A stretch of DNA of 9,294 bases, taken from contig JABABC010000107.1 in the NCBI GenBank assembly GCA_014238445.1, forward strand, positions 1 to 9,294. Reading direction: 5' to 3'. The DNA comes from Coxiellaceae bacterium. Lineage in GTDB: Bacteria > Pseudomonadota > Gammaproteobacteria > Coxiellales > Coxiellaceae. Position 1 is the stretch's first letter. Each line of letters opens with the position of its first letter. Of the stretch, positions 5,988-9,294 are shown piece by piece. Made by a program: the position numbers and the translations under genes. The notes below the pieces were generated by a model that saw nothing but the letters and a program-made list of their open reading frames with translations, searched no databases and was not told where the DNA came from.

Positions 5988-8078
5988 ATGGCAAGAGAAG
6001 TATCACTAGATAAAGTTAGAAACATTGGGATTATGGCGCACATTGATGCGGGTAAGACCACCACGACTGAGCGCGTCCTTTTTTACACGGGAATTTCACA
6101 CAAGATGGGTGAGGTTCATGAAGGTTCTGCGGTGATGGACTGGATGGAGCAAGAGCAAGAGCGTGGTATTACCATTACTTCTGCAGCAACAACCTGTTAC
6201 TGGCAGGGAATGGATAAGCAGTTCCCTAATCATCGAGTCAATATTATTGATACGCCTGGGCACGTTGACTTTACGATCGAGGTAGAACGCTCATTGCGTG
6301 TATTAGATGGTGCAGTTGCTGTTTTCTGTGCAGTTGGTGGTGTTGAGCCTCAAAGTGAAACAGTGTGGCGTCAAGCGAATAAATACAGTGTCCCACGCAT
6401 GGCCTTCGTCAATAAAATGGATCGTGCAGGTGCTAACTTCCTACGTGTTGTAGAGCAAGTTAAGGATCGTTTGGGTGCTAACCCTGTTCCCATGCAGTTA
6501 GCTATTGGTGCCGAAGAAAACTTTAAAGGTATTGTTGATTTAATTCGTATGAAGGCGATTTTCTGGAACGAAGAAGATCGTGGTTTGACCTATGAGGAAA
6601 AAGATATTCCTGAAGATATGGTTGACGAATGCAATATGTATCGTGAGCAAATGGTTGAGGCCGCTGCAGAAGCTGATGAAGTATTAATGGAACAGTATCT
6701 AGAGTCTGGCGAACTATCTAATGATGAGATTAAGCGCGGCATTCGCATGAGAACATTATCTGGTGAGATTGTTCCTATGTTCTGTGGTTCTGCCTTCAAA
6801 AATAAAGGTGTTCAGGCCATGTTAGATGGCGTGATTGAATTTATGCCAGCGCCAACTGATGTTGAAGATATTAAAGGTGAAGATGATCGTGGAAATGCAG
6901 GTTCTCGTCCGTCAAGTGATGATGCTCCATTCTCTGCTTTAGCTTTCAAAATCATGACCGATCCTTTTGTCGGAACATTAACTTTTTTCCGTGTTTACTC
7001 AGGGGTTTTAGGCTCAGGTAGTTCTGTTTATAACCCAGTTAAGGGTAAGAAAGAGCGTGTTGGTCGTATTCTACAAATGCATTCTAACTCTCGTGAAGAA
7101 ATTAAAGAGGTGCGTACCGGTGATATTGCTGCGGCAGTTGGTCTTAAGCAAGTCACGACGGGTGATACCTTATGCGCTCTCGATAATATTATTACGCTGG
7201 AGCGTATGGATTTCCCAGAACCTGTGATTTCTGTAGCGGTTGAGCCTAAAACTAAAGCCGACCAAGAGAAAATGGGTATTGCTTTGGGTAAATTAGCTCA
7301 CGAAGATCCGTCATTCAGAGTATCTACTGATGAAGAGTCTGGACAGACGATTATTGCTGGTATGGGTGAGCTTCATTTGGAAATTTTAGTAGACCGTATG
7401 ATGCGTGAATTCAAAGTAGAGGCTAATATTGGTAAGCCTCAGGTTGCTTATCGTGAAACGATTCGTAAGTCTATCGAGCACGAGTCTAAGTTTGTTCGTC
7501 AAACTGGTGGTCGTGGTCAATATGGCCATGTTTACTTGCGCATCGAACCTCAAGAGCCTGGTAGTGGCTTTGAGTTTGTGAATGAGATCGTGGGTGGTGT
7601 GATTCCTCGTGAATACATTCCTGCAGTCGGAAAAGGTGTTGCAGAGCAAATGCAAAACGGTGTCATTGCTGGTTTTCCAGTGGTTGATGTTAAGGTCACT
7701 TTATTTGATGGATCTTTTCATGACGTTGACTCCAATGAACTGGCATTCAAAATTGCCGGATCCATGTGTTTTAGAGAGGGTGCAGTTAAAGCGGGCGCCG
7801 TCTTGCTTGAGCCTATTATGAATGTTGAGGCAGTGACACCTGAAGATTATATGGGTGATGTTGTTGGTGATATTAACCGCCGTCGTGGAATTATTCTGGG
7901 TATGGATGAAAATCCTTCTGGTAAGGTCATTACTGCTGAGGTGCCATTATCTGAAATGTTTGGTTATGCAACTGATCTGCGTTCACTATCGCAAGGCCGG
8001 GCCACGTATTCGATGGAATTCAAGAAGTATGCTGAAGCTCCTTCCAGTGTTGCTGAAGCCGTTATTAAGAAACAATAA
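5988..8078 (+). CDS. fusA: Elongation factor G
   Basis: EF-G is the GTPase that drives tRNA-mRNA translocation and, with ribosome recycling factor, splits the ribosome after termination. It has 696 residues against 704 in E. coli. Motifs in order: G1 AHIDAGKT (17-24), G2/switch I with RGITITSAATT (59-69), G3 DTPGH (88-92), G4 NKMD (142-145), and G5 GSA (267-269). The later domains show GTLTFFRVYSG, GMGELHLEILVDRM, RQTGGRGQYGHV, and the domain IV tip FDGSFHDVDS with His578, matching E. coli His583. The C-terminus has GYATDLRSLSQGRATYSMEF. Only 6 nt separate it from rpsG, and its SD (AAGGGA, 5980-5985) overlaps the rpsG stop and sits just 2 nt from the ATG, so translation coupled to rpsG is likely. 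The motifs indicate canonical translational EF-G rather than a tetracycline-protection paralogue. Confidence 0.99.
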   Translation: MAREVSLDKVRNIGIMAHIDAGKTTTTERVLFYTGISHKMGEVHEGSAVMDWMEQEQERGITITSAATTCYWQGMDKQFPNHRVNIIDTPGHVDFTIEVERSLRVLDGAVAVFCAVGGVEPQSETVWRQANKYSVPRMAFVNKMDRAGANFLRVVEQVKDRLGANPVPMQLAIGAEENFKGIVDLIRMKAIFWNEEDRGLTYEEKDIPEDMVDECNMYREQMVEAAAEADEVLMEQYLESGELSNDEIKRGIRMRTLSGEIVPMFCGSAFKNKGVQAMLDGVIEFMPAPTDVEDIKGEDDRGNAGSRPSSDDAPFSALAFKIMTDPFVGTLTFFRVYSGVLGSGSSVYNPVKGKKERVGRILQMHSNSREEIKEVRTGDIAAAVGLKQVTTGDTLCALDNIITLERMDFPEPVISVAVEPKTKADQEKMGIALGKLAHEDPSFRVSTDEESGQTIIAGMGELHLEILVDRMMREFKVEANIGKPQVAYRETIRKSIEHESKFVRQTGGRGQYGHVYLRIEPQEPGSGFEFVNEIVGGVIPREYIPAVGKGVAEQMQNGVIAGFPVVDVKVTLFDGSFHDVDSNELAFKIAGSMCFREGAVKAGAVLLEPIMNVEAVTPEDYMGDVVGDINRRRGIILGMDENPSGKVITAEVPLSEMFGYATDLRSLSQGRATYSMEFKKYAEAPSSVAEAVIKKQ

Positions 8079-8100
8079 TTGATTAAAAGAGGAAAAGCCC

Positions 8101-9294
8101 ATGGCAAAAGAGAAGTTTGTAAGAGATAAAGAACACGTTAACGTAGGGACGATTGGCCACGTTGATCATGGTAAGACGACATTGACAGCGGCACTGACGA
8201 AGTGTGTGTCGGAGAAGTACGGTAGCGGTGAAGTAAAAGCGTTCACAGAGATTGATAATGCGCCGGAAGAGCGTGAGCGTGGAATTACAATTGCGACCTC
8301 TCACGTTGAGTATGAATCAGAAAATCGTCACTATGCACACGTTGATTGCCCGGGCCACGCGGATTACGTTAAGAACATGATTACGGGTGCAGCTCAAATG
8401 GACGGAGCAATTTTAGTTGTATCAGCTGCTGATGGACCTATGCCGCAAACACGTGAACACATTGTATTGGCTCGTCAGGTAGGCGTCCCACACATTGTTG
8501 TATTCTTAAACAAAGCGGACATGGTTGACGATGCTGAGCTTTTAGAGTTAGTTGAAATGGAAGTTCGTGATTTATTGAGCAGCTATGATTTCCCTGGTGA
8601 TGATACACCGATTATAGTGGGTTCAGCGTTGAAAGCCCTAGAAGGTGACACGAGTGACATTGGTGTTCCTTCGGTGATCAAATTGATTGAATCAATGGAT
8701 GAGTATTTCCCAACACCTGAGCGCGATATCGATAAGCCCTTCTTGTTACCGATTGAAGATGTATTCTCAATTTCAGGCCGTGGAACGGTTGTAACAGGCC
8801 GTGTAGAACGCGGGATTGTCAAGGTGGGTGAAGAGATCGAAATTGTTGGTATTAAAGCGACGGCTAAGACCACGTGTACGGGCGTTGAGATGTTTCGTAA
8901 GTTGCTTGATGAAGGTCGTGCTGGCGATAACTTAGGTGTTTTATTGCGCGGTACGAAGCGTGAAGAAGTTGAGCGTGGTCAAGTATTGGCACACGTTGGA
9001 TCGATTAAGCCTCACACGAAATTTGAAGCAGAGATTTACGTATTATCTAAAGAAGAAGGTGGCCGTCATACGCCATTCTTTAAAGGTTATCGTCCACAGT
9101 TCTATTTCAGAACGACTGATATTACGGGTGCAGTTTTCTTACCGGAAGGTGTAGAAATGGTGATGCCTGGTGATAACGTGAAGGTGACGATTGAAATGAT
9201 CGCACCGGTTGCGATGGATGAAGGGTTACGCTTCGCGGTTCGCGAAGGGGGCCGTACCGTTGGTGCGGGTGTTGTTGCTAAGATTGTAGAGTAA
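8101..9294 (+). CDS. tuf: Elongation factor Tu
   Basis: EF-Tu delivers aminoacyl-tRNA to the ribosomal A site as a GTP complex. The complete 397-residue protein ends on the last base of the window (E. coli 394). Motifs: G1 GHVDHGKT (19-26), G2 with RGITIATSHVEY (60-71), G3 DCPGH (82-86) with catalytic His86, G4 NKAD (137-140), G5 SAL (175-177). Domain II shows FSISGRGTVVTGRVERG and domain III KEEGGRHTPFFKGYRPQFYFRT and GLRFAVREGGRTVGAGVV. A good SD (AAGAGGA, 8087-8093) lies 7 nt upstream, and the gap to fusA is 22 nt. Many gammaproteobacteria carry two near-identical tuf genes; which copy this is cannot be told from one locus, so no A/B suffix is given. Threonine codons differ from fusA: by hand count ACG 15, ACA 8, ACC 3, ACT 1, versus ACG 10, ACT 10, ACC 8, ACA 5. 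No terminator is visible because the window ends at the stop. Confidence 0.99.
   Translation: MAKEKFVRDKEHVNVGTIGHVDHGKTTLTAALTKCVSEKYGSGEVKAFTEIDNAPEERERGITIATSHVEYESENRHYAHVDCPGHADYVKNMITGAAQMDGAILVVSAADGPMPQTREHIVLARQVGVPHIVVFLNKADMVDDAELLELVEMEVRDLLSSYDFPGDDTPIIVGSALKALEGDTSDIGVPSVIKLIESMDEYFPTPERDIDKPFLLPIEDVFSISGRGTVVTGRVERGIVKVGEEIEIVGIKATAKTTCTGVEMFRKLLDEGRAGDNLGVLLRGTKREEVERGQVLAHVGSIKPHTKFEAEIYVLSKEEGGRHTPFFKGYRPQFYFRTTDITGAVFLPEGVEMVMPGDNVKVTIEMIAPVAMDEGLRFAVREGGRTVGAGVVAKIVE

Noticed and set aside
7726..7753. TTGACT, 16-nt spacer, CAAAAT inside fusA as an internal promoter for tuf.
   Set aside because: E. coli has tuf promoters within fusA, but here the -10 matches only four of six bases and the site lies in conserved coding sequence, where such matches arise by chance.
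7609..8082. Same-strand alternative-frame open stretches within fusA (and at 3740-4027 in rpoC, 8936-9154 in tuf).
   Set aside because: The overlapping frame encodes conserved EF-G, RpoC or EF-Tu domains without interruption; the alternative products are Leu/Val/Arg-rich shadow peptides.
1..9294. Mobile elements, CRISPR arrays, defence or other accessory systems.
   Set aside because: All coding space is accounted for by housekeeping genes, and the only gap above 100 nt (4741-5013) is a promoter and leader with no transposase remnant, attachment site or spaced repeats of CRISPR size.

Overview
This window is a stretch of core transcription and translation genes, all on the + strand. In order they are the 3' end of rpoB, complete rpoC, a 273-nt non-coding gap, then rpsL, rpsG, fusA and tuf; the tuf stop codon is the last three bases of the window. 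I see no mobile element, CRISPR array, tRNA, rRNA or accessory gene.

The source looks like a gammaproteobacterium. RpoC has the same residue numbering as E. coli RpoC at every landmark I checked up to residue 936 (zinc cysteines 70/72/85/88 and 814/888/895/898, metal-binding Asp 460/462/464, trigger-loop His936), and it carries the long insertion after the trigger-loop start that is typical of proteobacteria. rpoBC sits directly upstream of the str operon, as in Legionella, Coxiella and Pseudomonas but not E. coli. A 397-residue EF-Tu, EF-G wording that resembles Coxiella as I remember it, moderate-to-low GC by eye, and an S7 with an internal insertion all point towards Legionellales/Coxiellaceae. 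That placement is inference from memory of the families, not from a search.

Layout: positions 1-4740 hold the RNA polymerase beta and beta' genes, separated by 20 nt, with rpoC starting at TTG. Positions 4741-5013 hold no recognisable gene but are rich in signals. There is a 9-bp inverted repeat just after rpoC, a near-perfect sigma-70 promoter (TTGACA, 17-nt spacer, TAGAAT, then CGCG), a repeated TCAGCTT motif around that promoter, and a leader of about 184 nt with two hairpins and a possible 27-codon reading frame. Positions 5014-9294 are the tightly packed str operon (gaps of 14, 6 and 22 nt), encoding the decoding-centre protein S12, the 30S head protein S7 and the two elongation GTPases EF-G and EF-Tu. 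Together the products make the polymerase core, a small-subunit assembly and fidelity pair, and the elongation cycle factors, so growth-rate-coupled co-expression is expected.

I found no new biological system. The points that merit a second look are the S7 insertion, the loss of the usual rpsL-rpsG spacer where S7 autoregulation acts in E. coli, the repeat-laden rpsL promoter and leader, and the unusual threonine codon choice of tuf.
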